From contig NZ_JBDVFA010000063.1 in NCBI RefSeq assembly GCF_039941195.1, positions 20,552-84,551 of the forward strand: a DNA stretch of 64,000 bases. The letters are read 5' to 3'. The first letter of the stretch is position 1; every line of letters begins with the position of its first letter. Source of the DNA: Aurantibacter_A sp039941195 (GTDB lineage: Bacteria > Bacteroidota > Bacteroidia > Flavobacteriales > Flavobacteriaceae). A program made the position numbers and the translations under genes. Under the pieces are notes generated by a model, which was given only the letters and a program-made list of their open reading frames with translations, had not been told where the DNA came from and did no database searches. Below, one piece after another: positions 25,029-34,748 of this stretch.

Positions 25029-26519
25029 ATGAAAAATTATATACCCTTAAATCAAAATAATTTAAGCAAACTTAAAAACAGATTAAAAGTACCTACATAC
25101 GAACGTTCGCCAATAAAAATAGGCGTTGTACACATTGGTGTAGGTGGTTTCCACAGAGCACATCAAGCGTATTATTTGCATCAATTACATGAACAATTTG
25201 GTGCTACCGATTGGGGTATTTGTGGCATAGGTTTACGAGAAGCCGATAGAAAAATCTATACTATATTTAAAAAACAAGATAGCCTATATAGCTTAATCAT
25301 TAAGCACCCAAATGGTGAAATAAATTCTGAAGTAATTGGTTCAATACTTGATTTTGATTTTGGTGTTGATGCTCCTGAGGCTGTAGTTAATAGAATGGCA
25401 CATGTAGACACTAAAATTGTATCACTAACGATTACCGAAGGTGGCTATAATTTTAATCCTTCAACTGGAGAATTCGATTTTGAAAATAAAGACATTCAAC
25501 ACGAATTAAAAAATCCTAATGAACCGATTACAGTTTATGGTTTTTTAACTGCGGCTTTAAGAAAACGCCGTGATGAAAATCTGCCAGCTTTTACAATAAT
25601 GTCTTGCGATAATATTGAACACAATGGTGATGTTGCTCGTAAAATGGTATTAGCTTTTGCTCGGCGTCAAGATCCAGAATTGGCAGAATGGATAACCCAA
25701 GAAGTAAGTTTTCCAAATAGTATGGTAGACAGAATTACACCTGTAACAACACCTGAAGATATAGCATATTTAGTTGATACTTATGCAGTACAAGACGAAT
25801 GGCCAGTAACTTGTGAACCTTTTATACAATGGGTAGTTGAAGATAATTTCTCCAATGGAAGACCCGAACTTGAAAAAGTTGGAGTGCAATTTGTACCCGA
25901 TGTGAAACCTTATGAGAAAATGAAACTTCGACTACTAAATGCAGGACATTCAGTAATTGGAATTTTAGGAGCTATACATGGACACAATACCATAAATGCT
26001 TGTATGGAAGATCCATTATTTGTGACTTATTTAAGGGCCTTTATGGATACTGAAGCTAGTCCCGTTTTAGATGAAGTAAAAGGGATAAATCTTGAAAGTT
26101 ATAAAGATAGTTTAGAAGAGCGTTTTGCTAATCCTAATATTAAAGATAGTGTAGCCCGTATTTGCTCAGAGAGTTCAGCGAAATTACCAAAATTTTTAAT
26201 CGCTACCATTCATGAAAATTTAGAATCGGGCGGAAATATTAAATTGGCAACTTTAATAATAGTTGCATGGTGCTATTACCACGATAAAACTATTGATGAA
26301 AAAGGGAGGCCAATTGAAATAATTGATGCACAAACCAGTGAATTACATAAAGCTGCGAAACTAACAAATCAAGATCCTTTAGCATTTATAAAACAAGAAT
26401 CTCTTTTCGGAAATCTCGCGCAAAACGAACGATTCGCTAGCACCTATTCAAGTTTAGTCAAGAACGTTTACAAGACAAACAATATAAAAAAGATTATGGA
26501 ACAACTTTTAACTGAATAA
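25029..26519 (+). CDS. Mannitol 2-dehydrogenase-type polyol dehydrogenase
   Basis: 496 residues, the usual length of long-chain polyol dehydrogenases. The N-terminal nucleotide-binding motif is VVHIGVGGFHRAHQAYY, and the catalytic Lys-x4-Asn-x2-His signature is KLRLLNAGH. The TITEGGYNFN and SCDNIEHNG blocks are also typical. The family includes mannitol 2-dehydrogenase (mannitol to fructose), fructuronate reductase and tagaturonate/altronate enzymes. The mannitol assignment is favoured because of overall length and the co-operonic transporter, and because marine flavobacteria use brown-algal mannitol. D-arabinitol or fructuronate cannot be excluded. No fructokinase is adjacent. Confidence 0.8.
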   Translation: MKNYIPLNQNNLSKLKNRLKVPTYERSPIKIGVVHIGVGGFHRAHQAYYLHQLHEQFGATDWGICGIGLREADRKIYTIFKKQDSLYSLIIKHPNGEINSEVIGSILDFDFGVDAPEAVVNRMAHVDTKIVSLTITEGGYNFNPSTGEFDFENKDIQHELKNPNEPITVYGFLTAALRKRRDENLPAFTIMSCDNIEHNGDVARKMVLAFARRQDPELAEWITQEVSFPNSMVDRITPVTTPEDIAYLVDTYAVQDEWPVTCEPFIQWVVEDNFSNGRPELEKVGVQFVPDVKPYEKMKLRLLNAGHSVIGILGAIHGHNTINACMEDPLFVTYLRAFMDTEASPVLDEVKGINLESYKDSLEERFANPNIKDSVARICSESSAKLPKFLIATIHENLESGGNIKLATLIIVAWCYYHDKTIDEKGRPIEIIDAQTSELHKAAKLTNQDPLAFIKQESLFGNLAQNERFASTYSSLVKNVYKTNNIKKIMEQLLTE

Positions 26520-26553
26520 TTATTTTGGCTAAAGACTAAATAAAAAATCCAGC

Positions 26554-27195
26554 TTAATTCTTATCTTCTAACAGTGGAACAAATCTAAAGTTTCCGAATT
26601 CTTTTTTCTCAAATTCTGTTGCCGAAGTGCGCACATAAAGTGTCATAATTTGGTCTTCCACGCCTACTGGTATAACCAAACGACCGCCAACTTTTAATTG
26701 TCCCAACAATGCTTTTGGAGTTTCAGGCGCTCCAGCGGTAACAATAATACTGTCAAAAGGAGCTTCTTCGGGCAATCCTTTATAGCCATCACCAAAAATT
26801 AATTTTTTTGGTCGATACCCCATCTTCTTAAAAAAAAGTTTCGTCTTTTTAAAAAGTTCTAATTGACGTTCTATAGAATAAACTTGGGCTCGCAAAAGTA
26901 AAAGCACTGCTGTTTGGTATCCACTACCTGTACCAATTTCCAAAATCTTTTGTCCTGGTTTAACTTGCAGAAGTTCAGATTGAAAAGCTACCGTATAAGG
27001 TTGCGAAATAGTCTGTCCTGCTGAAATGGGAAAAGCTTTGTCTTGATAAGCATGACCTTCAAAACTACTATCCATAAAAAAATGGCGTGGTATTTTTCGA
27101 ATAGCATCAAGTACTTTTGCATCGACGATGCCCTTATCAATTAGCACTGCCGCTAATTTATTTCGCATGCCACTGTGTTTTAAAGTATCCTTCAA
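26554..27195 (-). CDS. pcm: Protein-L-isoaspartate O-methyltransferase
   Basis: 213 residues. The SAM motif I is LEIGTGSGYQTAVLL, preceded by the family's QTISQPYTVAFQSELL block (PCMT motif) and followed by VTAGAPETPKALLGQL. The enzyme methylates abnormal L-isoaspartyl residues for repair. The start is uncertain: TTG 27195 preserves the family's MKDTxxHxGMR opening, and ATG 27168 would remove nine residues. The gene is convergent with the polyol dehydrogenase and divergent from the oxidoreductase gene. Confidence 0.9.
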   Translation of the reverse strand: MKDTLKHSGMRNKLAAVLIDKGIVDAKVLDAIRKIPRHFFMDSSFEGHAYQDKAFPISAGQTISQPYTVAFQSELLQVKPGQKILEIGTGSGYQTAVLLLLRAQVYSIERQLELFKKTKLFFKKMGYRPKKLIFGDGYKGLPEEAPFDSIIVTAGAPETPKALLGQLKVGGRLVIPVGVEDQIMTLYVRTSATEFEKKEFGNFRFVPLLEDKN

Positions 27196-27396
27196 GGGTT
27201 TGGTTTTGGTGAGTAAAGTTAGCGAAGAAATTTAAATTTTTGCAAATAGAAAACAGGAAAAGCTGGGTGAATTTTACTTTTTATAAATTATAATTCGCTT
27301 TTTATTTCTTCACAAAACCTTAATCCCTTAGCGCGAGCGATTTAGTCATATTTCTAATCCACCAACTATTCCCTATTTTTGAATAAAAATAAACAT

Positions 27397-28362
27397 ATGC
27401 TAAAAGTTGGTGTTTTAGGAGCTGGTCATTTGGGTAAAATTCATTTGCGTTTACTAAACGAATCAGACAAATATAATCTCATTGGCTTTTATGATGCTGA
27501 TGCCATTAATGGAAAAAAAGTTGCTGATGAATTTGGCTATACTTATTTTGATAATATCAATAATTTAATTGATGCTGTCGATGTCGTTGACATTGTAACC
27601 CCTACTCTTTCACATTTTGATTGTGCCGAAAAATCAATAAAAAAAGGGAAGCATATATTTATAGAAAAACCAATAACCAATACTGCTGAGGAGGCAAAAA
27701 AACTTCTAGAATTAGAAAAGGAATATAACGTAAAAGGGCAAGTTGGTCATGTGGAGCGTTTTAATCCAGCCTTTAGTGCAGTAAAAGAAAAAATAAACAA
27801 CCCGATGTTTATTGAATCGCATCGGCTTGCAGAATTTAATCCCAGAGGCACCGATGTACCTGTGGTTTTAGATTTAATGATTCATGATATTGACGCTATT
27901 TTGAGTGTAGTAAATTCAGAAGTAGCTCAAATTAATGCTAGTGGTGTTTCAGTAATTAGTCATTCACCAGATATTGCAAATGCTAGAATAGAATTCGAAA
28001 ATGGCTGTGTAGCAAATTTAACCGCTAGTAGAATTTCATTAAAGAATATGCGCAAGTCACGTTTCTTTCAAAAAGATGCATATATCGCCGTAGATTTTTT
28101 AGAGAAAAAAGTGGAAGTTGTAAAAATGAAAGATGCTCCTGAGGAAGTTGGTGATTTTGATGTGGTTTTACAAAATGCGGAAGGTGAGAAAAAACAGATT
28201 TATTTTGAAAATCCGGAGATTGAAACCAACAACGCAATCAAGGATGAATTAGAAGCCTTCGCAGATGCAATAGAAAATGACACAACACCAGTTGTATCTT
28301 TAAAACAAGGCGCAAAAGCCTTAGAAGTAGCACTCCGAATAATAGACTCTTTTAAGAAATAA
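27397..28362 (+). CDS. Gfo/Idh/MocA-family NAD(P)-dependent oxidoreductase
   Basis: ATG 27397 (321 residues) begins MLKVGVLGAGHLGKIHLR, the Rossmann GxGxxG; a TTG at 27379 is less likely. The EKP motif of the family is present (IFIEKPITNT, about residue 87), and the C-terminal sheet domain begins at GHVERFNPAF. Flavobacterial members of this type sit in a conserved gene string with a 3-hydroxyacyl-CoA dehydrogenase and a DUF1015 gene, as here, with spacings of 3 and 8 bases. The substrate is unknown. Confidence 0.85.
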   Translation: MLKVGVLGAGHLGKIHLRLLNESDKYNLIGFYDADAINGKKVADEFGYTYFDNINNLIDAVDVVDIVTPTLSHFDCAEKSIKKGKHIFIEKPITNTAEEAKKLLELEKEYNVKGQVGHVERFNPAFSAVKEKINNPMFIESHRLAEFNPRGTDVPVVLDLMIHDIDAILSVVNSEVAQINASGVSVISHSPDIANARIEFENGCVANLTASRISLKNMRKSRFFQKDAYIAVDFLEKKVEVVKMKDAPEEVGDFDVVLQNAEGEKKQIYFENPEIETNNAIKDELEAFADAIENDTTPVVSLKQGAKALEVALRIIDSFKK

Positions 28363-28365
28363 GAT

Positions 28366-29250
28366 ATGAAAATAGCAGTCGTAGGTGCAGGGACCATGGG
28401 CAATGGAATAGCTCATGTATTTGCACAAAATGCATACGAGGTAAACTTAATTGACATCTCAGAAAAAGCATTGCAAAATGGTTTAGCCACTATTACAAAG
28501 AATTTAGACCGAATGATTGTGAAAGACAAAATTTCGGAAAGTGATAAACTAGCAACTTTAAAAAACATTTTAAAATATACATCTATAGCTGAAGGTGTAA
28601 AAGATGTAGACCTTGTTGTGGAGGCTGCCACAGAAAATCTAGATTTAAAATTAAAAATATTTAAAGATTTAGATGTGCATTGTGGTTCTGACACCATTTT
28701 AGCATCAAATACATCGTCTATTTCAATTACACAAATTGCTGCTGTTACGAGCAGAGCAGATAAAGTTATTGGCATGCACTTCATGAATCCAGTACCAATA
28801 ATGCAGTTAGTAGAAATTATTAGAGGTTATAACACCTCAGATAATACTACAAAGACTATAATGCAACTATCCGAAAAATTAGGAAAAACACCAACAGAAG
28901 TAAATGATTACCCTGGTTTTGTCGCCAATCGTATATTAATGCCAATGATTAATGAAGCGATAGAAACTTTATATAATGGCGTTGCAGGAGTTTCGGAAAT
29001 AGATACAGTAATGAAGTTAGGTATGGCACATCCTATGGGTCCCTTGCAACTGGCAGATTTTATTGGGCTTGATGTTTGTTTATCCATATTAAATGTAATG
29101 TATGATGGTTTTAAAAATCCAAAATATGCACCATGTCCACTTCTTATAAATATGGTAATGGCCAATAAATTAGGTGTAAAATCCGGCGAAGGATTTTACG
29201 ATTATTCCAATTCTAGAAAAGCCGAAATATTATCTACACAATTCAATTAG
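28366..29250 (+). CDS. 3-hydroxybutyryl-CoA dehydrogenase-type enzyme
   Basis: 294 residues, the length of single-function Hbd. It has the NAD motif VGAGTMGNGIAHVFAQ (6-21), the Ser-Asn segment DTILASNTSSISIT and the catalytic His in IGMHFMNPVP. The C-terminal helical domain contains HPMGPLQLADFIGLD and SGEGFYDY. It oxidises 3-hydroxyacyl-CoA to 3-ketoacyl-CoA, in beta-oxidation or butanoate metabolism. It starts three bases after the oxidoreductase gene. Confidence 0.92.
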   Translation: MKIAVVGAGTMGNGIAHVFAQNAYEVNLIDISEKALQNGLATITKNLDRMIVKDKISESDKLATLKNILKYTSIAEGVKDVDLVVEAATENLDLKLKIFKDLDVHCGSDTILASNTSSISITQIAAVTSRADKVIGMHFMNPVPIMQLVEIIRGYNTSDNTTKTIMQLSEKLGKTPTEVNDYPGFVANRILMPMINEAIETLYNGVAGVSEIDTVMKLGMAHPMGPLQLADFIGLDVCLSILNVMYDGFKNPKYAPCPLLINMVMANKLGVKSGEGFYDYSNSRKAEILSTQFN

Positions 29251-29258
29251 CGCTTTAA

Positions 29259-30494
29259 ATGGCTATAATAAAACCCTTTAAAGCTATACGACCTGCAAAG
29301 GACAAAGTAGCTTTTGTTGCATCAAAATCATACCAAGAATATTCACGAAAAGAATTAAACGCCATTTTAGCCTTTAATCCCTTTTCTTTTTTACACATTA
29401 TAAACCCTGGATATCGTAGAGCTAAAAATTTAAAAGGGCAAGAACGTTATAAATTGGTGCATCAAATTTATTTAGAATTCTTGTCGAAAAATGTATTATT
29501 AAAAGATGCGCAGGATTGCTTTTATGTGTATCAAATTCAAAAAGATAATTATATCTATTGTGGTTTACTTTGTGGAGCAAGTATAGCAGAGTACCAAAAT
29601 GATGTTATTAAAAAACACGAAGCTACCTTACAACGACGTGAAGAATTATTTGCCAACTATTTAAAAACTGTAGAATTCAATGCTGAACCAGTTTTAATGA
29701 CTTATAAAGATAATGCAGCTATAGCTGAGGTAATTAAAAAAGAAAAATTAAAAGAGCCGCAATATGATTTTACAACTCGTGATTCTGTAAGTCACAAGCT
29801 ATGGGTTATTTCAGATCCTGCAACCAAAATTAAAATAGAAAGCGAATTCCAAAAAACGGATGCACTTTATATCGCAGATGGTCATCATAGAAGTGCTTCC
29901 TCCAATTTGTATTCAAAAATTGCGCAATCCTCAAATCCAAACCACACAGGTAAGGAGCCCTATAATTATTTCATGAGTTTTTTAATTCCGGAATCAGAAA
30001 TAAAAATTTATGAATTCAATCGAAAAATAAAAGACCTTAATGGCTTAACTAAAGAAGAATTTTTAACGCAGTTGGCCTTAACTTATCGGATAGAAATAAC
30101 TGAAGAAAATCTTTTTAAACCTAAGCAAAAACATCAATTTAGCATGTACTTAGAAGGTGATTTTTATTCACTAACGCTGCTAGAAAATAATTATTCTTTG
30201 AATGATGCGCTACGTACTTTAGATACTCAAATATTATATAAGACTATTCTTGAACCAATATTGAACATCAAAGATTTAAGAAAAGATAAGCGAATTGTAT
30301 ACGGATATGGTAAAAACAATATTTCGATTATGAAGGAGGAAATTGATAAAGGTAAATTTAAGGTAGGATTTAGCATGATGCCTATAAACATATCCGAAAT
30401 TAAAGCAATTGCCGATGCAGGTTTAGTAATGCCTCCAAAAAGTACTTATATAGAACCTAAATTAAGAAGTGGTATCACCATTTACGAATTGTAA
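29259..30494 (+). CDS. DUF1015 family protein
   Basis: 411 residues over the whole length of DUF1015. Typical blocks are KPFKAIRPAKDKV at the start, LYIADGHHRSASSNLY in the middle (a likely ligand or metal site with His-His) and the C-terminal GLVMPPKSTYIEPKLRSG. A role in serine metabolism (SerC-linked ATP-dependent serine kinase-like) has been suggested for some relatives, but the function here is not known. It is translated eight bases after hbd and forms part of the same operon. Confidence 0.85.
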   Translation: MAIIKPFKAIRPAKDKVAFVASKSYQEYSRKELNAILAFNPFSFLHIINPGYRRAKNLKGQERYKLVHQIYLEFLSKNVLLKDAQDCFYVYQIQKDNYIYCGLLCGASIAEYQNDVIKKHEATLQRREELFANYLKTVEFNAEPVLMTYKDNAAIAEVIKKEKLKEPQYDFTTRDSVSHKLWVISDPATKIKIESEFQKTDALYIADGHHRSASSNLYSKIAQSSNPNHTGKEPYNYFMSFLIPESEIKIYEFNRKIKDLNGLTKEEFLTQLALTYRIEITEENLFKPKQKHQFSMYLEGDFYSLTLLENNYSLNDALRTLDTQILYKTILEPILNIKDLRKDKRIVYGYGKNNISIMKEEIDKGKFKVGFSMMPINISEIKAIADAGLVMPPKSTYIEPKLRSGITIYEL

Positions 30495-30534
30495 CTTGCA
30501 TTTTAATTAATTGATTTAGCATAAAAAAATAAAA

Positions 30535-31194
30535 ATGTCGATTAAAAAAAATCTTGCTGAAATACGCACTAGTATACCTGAAAATGTAACATTGGTTGCT
30601 GTTTCAAAAACAAAACCAAATGAAGCAATAATAGAAGCATATGAAACTGGCCAAAGAATATTTGGAGAGAATAAGGTTCAAGAAATGGTTCAAAAATGGG
30701 AAGTCTTACCTAAGGATATTGAATGGCATATGATTGGTCATTTACAACGAAACAAGGTTAAGTACATGGCTGAATTTGTTTCACTAATTCATGGTGTAGA
30801 TAGTTTGCGCTTATTAAAGGAGATAAACAAACAAGCCGTAAAGCATAATCGCATAATCGACTGTTTATTCCAAATTCACATTGCTGAAGAAGACACTAAG
30901 TTTGGACTTGACCAAGAAGAAGTCGAAGAAATTATAATTTCTGGGGAATTAAATAAGTTAGAAAATATCCGTATTGTTGGACTAATGGGTATGGCAACTT
31001 TTACTGATAATCAATCTCAAGTCCGCAAAGAATTCAGCACATTGAAATCCATTTTTAACAGTCTAAAAAACACATTACCAGACATTTCTATACTTTCCAT
31101 GGGTATGAGTGGCGACTATCAATTGGCTATTGAAGAAGGCAGCACAATGATCCGCGTTGGAAGTAGTATCTTTGGATCGAGAAATTACCACTAG
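30535..31194 (+). CDS. YggS/PROSC-family pyridoxal-phosphate homeostasis protein
   Basis: 219 residues. The PLP-binding Lys is in LVAVSKTKPNEAI (about residue 27). The GENKVQEM, WHMIGHLQRNKVKY and LSMGMSGDYQLAIEEGST blocks are all conserved. It binds PLP without known catalysis and buffers free PLP and amino-acid pools. It follows DUF1015 by 40 bases. Confidence 0.93.
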   Translation: MSIKKNLAEIRTSIPENVTLVAVSKTKPNEAIIEAYETGQRIFGENKVQEMVQKWEVLPKDIEWHMIGHLQRNKVKYMAEFVSLIHGVDSLRLLKEINKQAVKHNRIIDCLFQIHIAEEDTKFGLDQEEVEEIIISGELNKLENIRIVGLMGMATFTDNQSQVRKEFSTLKSIFNSLKNTLPDISILSMGMSGDYQLAIEEGSTMIRVGSSIFGSRNYH

Positions 31195-31235
31195 ACTTAA
31201 GCGGTTTAACAAGCCAGCTGTCTGATAAAAAATAT

Positions 31236-32519
31236 ATGTATACAGTTCTTGATATAGAGACAACGGGCGGAAAATACAATGAAGAAGGCATCACAGAAAT
31301 TGCTATTCACAAATTCGACGGCCATGAAGTAGTTGATAAATTTATTAGTCTTGTAAATCCCGAAAAAGACATTCAACCTTTTGTTGTAAAATTAACAGGG
31401 ATCAACAATAAGATGTTACAATCTGCACCCAAATTTCATGAAGTTGCTAAACGTATTGTTGAAATTACAGAAGACACTGTTCTTGTAGCTCATAACGCAC
31501 AATTCGACTACAGAATATTAAGAACGGAATTTCGCAGACTTGGTTATGCCTATGAAAGAAAAACGATTTGTACGGTAGATTTATCTAAAAAATTATTGCC
31601 TGATGCCGAATCACACAGTTTAGGAAAACTAGTTCGCTCATTAGGAATTGCAGTTAGTGATAGACACAGAGCCAATGGAGATGCTTTGGCAACTTTAAAA
31701 TTGTTCAAACTTTTATTGGCTAAAGATTCTGAAAAGGACATTATAAAAACAGTACTTAGAGAGGCTAGTACCGGCGAACTTTCCGAACGACTGTTGGACA
31801 TAGTAGAATCGTTACCAAGCGCTACTGGCACTTTTTATATGCACAATAAAGATGGAGAGATTATTTACCTGTCTAGGTCAAACAATATTAAAAAGAGAGT
31901 AAATCAACAATTTATAAAGCCTGGTTCAAGAGCGCGAAAACTGCAGAAAGAAACACGAAAGGTAACTTTTGAAAAAACGGGAAGTGAATTAATAGCCCAA
32001 TTAAAAGAATACGAAGAATTAAAACGTATTCGACCGCGATACAATCAGCCAAAAGGAAAACTTTTTACCCACGGTATTTATAAGGAAAAAGATGATAAAG
32101 GTGTATTACATTTAAAAATGAATATGCTTTATAATAACTCAAAACCAATTATTACTTTTAATGGCACTGAGTCCGGTGCTAGTTTCTTGCAAAAAATTAG
32201 TAATGAAATTACTACTGACCAAAAAGACATTGTAAATTATAATTCAGAAATTGAGACATTACTATTAAAATATAGTATTGGCAATCGCTCGGTAATTATC
32301 CTAGATAAAGGCCGAGAAATCGGAGAACAAAGCGTTGTTTATATTAAAGATGGCACCTATAAAGGATATGGATATTGTGAATTAAACCATCAAATAAATA
32401 ATATTCATATCTTAGAATCAATTATTACACCAGCAAGAGGAGATGCAAACACCAATCATTTTATTACATCACACCTAAGAAAAAAGGGCAACCACAAGAT
32501 TGTTGAATTAAATCCATAA
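31236..32519 (+). CDS. DnaQ-like 3'-5' exonuclease fused to GIY-YIG-like domain
   Basis: 427 residues. The N-terminal DEDDh exonuclease has VLDIETTG (D5-E7), AHNAQFDYRIL and RHRANGDALATL (His and Asp). At about 198-275 is a UvrC-type GIY-YIG fold (GTFYMHNKDGEIIYLSRSNNIKKRV), in which the second motif reads Y-L-S instead of Y-I-G. The C-terminal ~150 residues are a conserved tail of unknown function. Such PolC-epsilon/UvrC-like fusions are common in bacteria and are thought to act in DNA repair or proofreading. It ends two bases before the channel gene. Confidence 0.9.
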   Translation: MYTVLDIETTGGKYNEEGITEIAIHKFDGHEVVDKFISLVNPEKDIQPFVVKLTGINNKMLQSAPKFHEVAKRIVEITEDTVLVAHNAQFDYRILRTEFRRLGYAYERKTICTVDLSKKLLPDAESHSLGKLVRSLGIAVSDRHRANGDALATLKLFKLLLAKDSEKDIIKTVLREASTGELSERLLDIVESLPSATGTFYMHNKDGEIIYLSRSNNIKKRVNQQFIKPGSRARKLQKETRKVTFEKTGSELIAQLKEYEELKRIRPRYNQPKGKLFTHGIYKEKDDKGVLHLKMNMLYNNSKPIITFNGTESGASFLQKISNEITTDQKDIVNYNSEIETLLLKYSIGNRSVIILDKGREIGEQSVVYIKDGTYKGYGYCELNHQINNIHILESIITPARGDANTNHFITSHLRKKGNHKIVELNP

Positions 32520-32521
32520 TT

Positions 32522-33355
32522 ATGGAAACTAGTGCAAGGACACATGGTTGGAGAGCAAAGCTACACGAGATTATCTACGGTACGCATACTCCGGCTGGAA
32601 AACTTTTTGACATAGCTTTATTGATTTTAATTGTCTACAGTGTTATCATTGTAATGTTGGAGAGTTTGCCGAGATTTGACGTTAAATACCATCGTTTTCT
32701 TGATACTTCTGAATGGGTAGTTACCATTCTTTTTACCATCGAGTATATTTTGCGTATAATCTGTATCAACAAACCCAAAAAGTATGTTTTTAGTTTCTTT
32801 GGCATTGTAGATTTTCTCTCAACGATACCTAAATATTTATCTTATTTCGTAGTTGGATCTCAATATATAACTGCATTTAGAGCACTACGATTATTAAGAG
32901 TATTTAGAATATTAAAGTTGGTTCGTTTTGTAGGTGAATCCAACAATCTTATTCGGGCATTAAAAGCTAGTCGAACGAAAATATTTGTTTTCGTATTTTT
33001 TGTCTTAATAGTAGCTGTATTATTAGGAACCATAATGTATTTAGTAGAAGGACCTGAACACGGTTTTGAAAGTATTCCGCATAGTATTTATTGGACTATA
33101 GTAACACTAACAACAGTGGGTTATGGGGATATCTCACCAGAAACATCCTTAGGTCAGTTTATCGCAACCTTTATAATGATAATTGGTTATGGAATAATCG
33201 CCGTACCAACCGGAATAGTATCAGCAGAATATGCAACTAAAGACGATAAAGACAAAGAGATTAATGGAAGCTCTTGTCAAGATTGTGGAGCTCATATTAT
33301 GAGCATGGATGCTGAATATTGCCGAAAATGTGGTTGTAAACTAACGGAAGATTAA
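32522..33355 (+). CDS. Voltage-gated-type potassium channel with C-terminal zinc ribbon
   Basis: 277 residues with six membrane segments. The S4 helix (119-137, FRALRLLRVFRILKLVRFV) has an Arg every third residue. The pore loop WTIVTLTTVGYGDISPE has the K+ selectivity filter TVGYGD (198-203). The tail (~250-277) carries two Cys-x2-Cys pairs (CQDCG and CRKCGCK), a zinc ribbon not found in the classical channel core, perhaps for assembly or redox sensing. The stop overlaps the miaA start by one base (TAATG). Confidence 0.92.
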   Translation: METSARTHGWRAKLHEIIYGTHTPAGKLFDIALLILIVYSVIIVMLESLPRFDVKYHRFLDTSEWVVTILFTIEYILRIICINKPKKYVFSFFGIVDFLSTIPKYLSYFVVGSQYITAFRALRLLRVFRILKLVRFVGESNNLIRALKASRTKIFVFVFFVLIVAVLLGTIMYLVEGPEHGFESIPHSIYWTIVTLTTVGYGDISPETSLGQFIATFIMIIGYGIIAVPTGIVSAEYATKDDKDKEINGSSCQDCGAHIMSMDAEYCRKCGCKLTED

Positions 33356-34266
33356 TGAGCACTAAAACGCTTATTTCTGTAGTAGGGCAAACTGCAATTG
33401 GTAAAACAAAATTAGCAATAAGCCTAGCCCAACATTTTAATACGGAAATAATTTCTGCAGATTCTCGGCAATTTTATAAAGAAATGTCCATTGGTACTGC
33501 CGTGCCTTCTGTTGATGAATTAGGAGCAGCACCGCATCATTTTATCCAACATAAAAGTATATTTGAACCTTATTCTGTTGGTGATTTTGAAAAAGAAGGT
33601 ATAGCATTATTAGAAAAATTGTTTAAAAAAACGGATGTACTAATTCTTGTTGGTGGTAGTGGACTTTATGTTGACGCAATTACCAAAGGTTTAGATAACT
33701 TTCCAAAAATAGCTCCAGAAATACGTAATGAGCTTAATGGTAGAATAAAAAAAGAAGGCATTGAAGCACTTCAGGCAGAACTAAAAGAAAAAGACCCCAT
33801 ACACACGAATAATATTGATTTAAACAATCCGCATCGATTAATTCGAGCTTTAGAAATATGTATTGGAACAGGCAAACCGTACTCCTCTTTTTTAAATAAA
33901 AAAAAGAAAATAAGAACCTTCAATACCATTACAGTTGGACTTAAAGCGGAACGCGAAATAGTATATGATAGAATAAATAAGCGTGTTGACATTATGATGG
34001 ATTCAGGTTTATTAGAAGAAGTAAAATCATTATTAACAAACAAACACCTAAATGCTTTACAAACAGTAGGTTACAAAGAATTATTTAATTATTTTGATAA
34101 GGTATGGGATTTAGATTTCGCGGTGGCTGAAATAAAAAAGAATACGCGAAGATTTGCTAAAAGACAGATGACGTGGTTTAAGAAGAATGAAGATACTATA
34201 TGGGTTAATTTTGACTACGATAAAAAAGATGTTATAGCGAAGATTAAAAGTAAGTTAAATGAATAA
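33355..34266 (+). CDS. miaA: tRNA dimethylallyltransferase
   Basis: 303 residues. The P-loop is GQTAIGKTKLA (10-20), then SADSRQFYKEMSIGTAVP, the VGGSGLYVDAITKG block and RRFAKRQMTWFKK. It transfers a dimethylallyl group to A37 of tRNAs reading UNN codons. Overlaps the channel gene by one base and the gluconokinase gene by eight. Confidence 0.97.
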   Translation: MSTKTLISVVGQTAIGKTKLAISLAQHFNTEIISADSRQFYKEMSIGTAVPSVDELGAAPHHFIQHKSIFEPYSVGDFEKEGIALLEKLFKKTDVLILVGGSGLYVDAITKGLDNFPKIAPEIRNELNGRIKKEGIEALQAELKEKDPIHTNNIDLNNPHRLIRALEICIGTGKPYSSFLNKKKKIRTFNTITVGLKAEREIVYDRINKRVDIMMDSGLLEEVKSLLTNKHLNALQTVGYKELFNYFDKVWDLDFAVAEIKKNTRRFAKRQMTWFKKNEDTIWVNFDYDKKDVIAKIKSKLNE

Positions 34267-34747
34267 TATCAAGGTTTACATTGTAATGGGTGTTTCTGGT
34301 TGTGGTAAATCTACTATAAGTCAGTTATTGGCGAAGAAGTTAGACTTACCTTATTTTGATGGAGATGATTTTCACCCAGAAGAGAATGTCCTTAAAATGT
34401 CTAAAGGTCACCCATTAAACGATGGAGATCGACAAGCTTGGTTACAAGCTTTAAATAAACTAGCAATTAATCATAGAAATAAAGGAGCGATAATAGCTTG
34501 TTCAGCATTAAAAGAGCAATATAGAGACATACTTCGTACATCAATAAATGATGCCATGCAGTTTATCTATTTAGAAGGAACTTTTGATGAAATCAACGAA
34601 AGAATGCAAGCCAGAAAAGGCCATTTTATGCCTGCGGGGTTACTAAAATCTCAATTTGAAACTCTTGAACCTCCTAAAACAGCAACTTCAGTTTCCATTA
34701 TAGGTACTCCAGAAGAAATAGTGCAAAATATTCTAAAACAGCTGTAA
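34259..34747 (+). CDS. gntK: Gluconokinase (GntK type)
   Basis: 162 residues, typical of the P-loop gluconokinases. It has GVSGCGKST (11-19), FDGDDFHPEENVLKMSKGHPLNDGDRQ split over residues 34-60, CSALKEQYRD, and GHFMPAGLLKSQFETLE. It phosphorylates gluconate to 6-phosphogluconate. It overlaps miaA by eight bases and is followed directly by a strong terminator. Confidence 0.92.
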   Translation: MNNIKVYIVMGVSGCGKSTISQLLAKKLDLPYFDGDDFHPEENVLKMSKGHPLNDGDRQAWLQALNKLAINHRNKGAIIACSALKEQYRDILRTSINDAMQFIYLEGTFDEINERMQARKGHFMPAGLLKSQFETLEPPKTATSVSIIGTPEEIVQNILKQL

Positions 34748-34748
34748 T

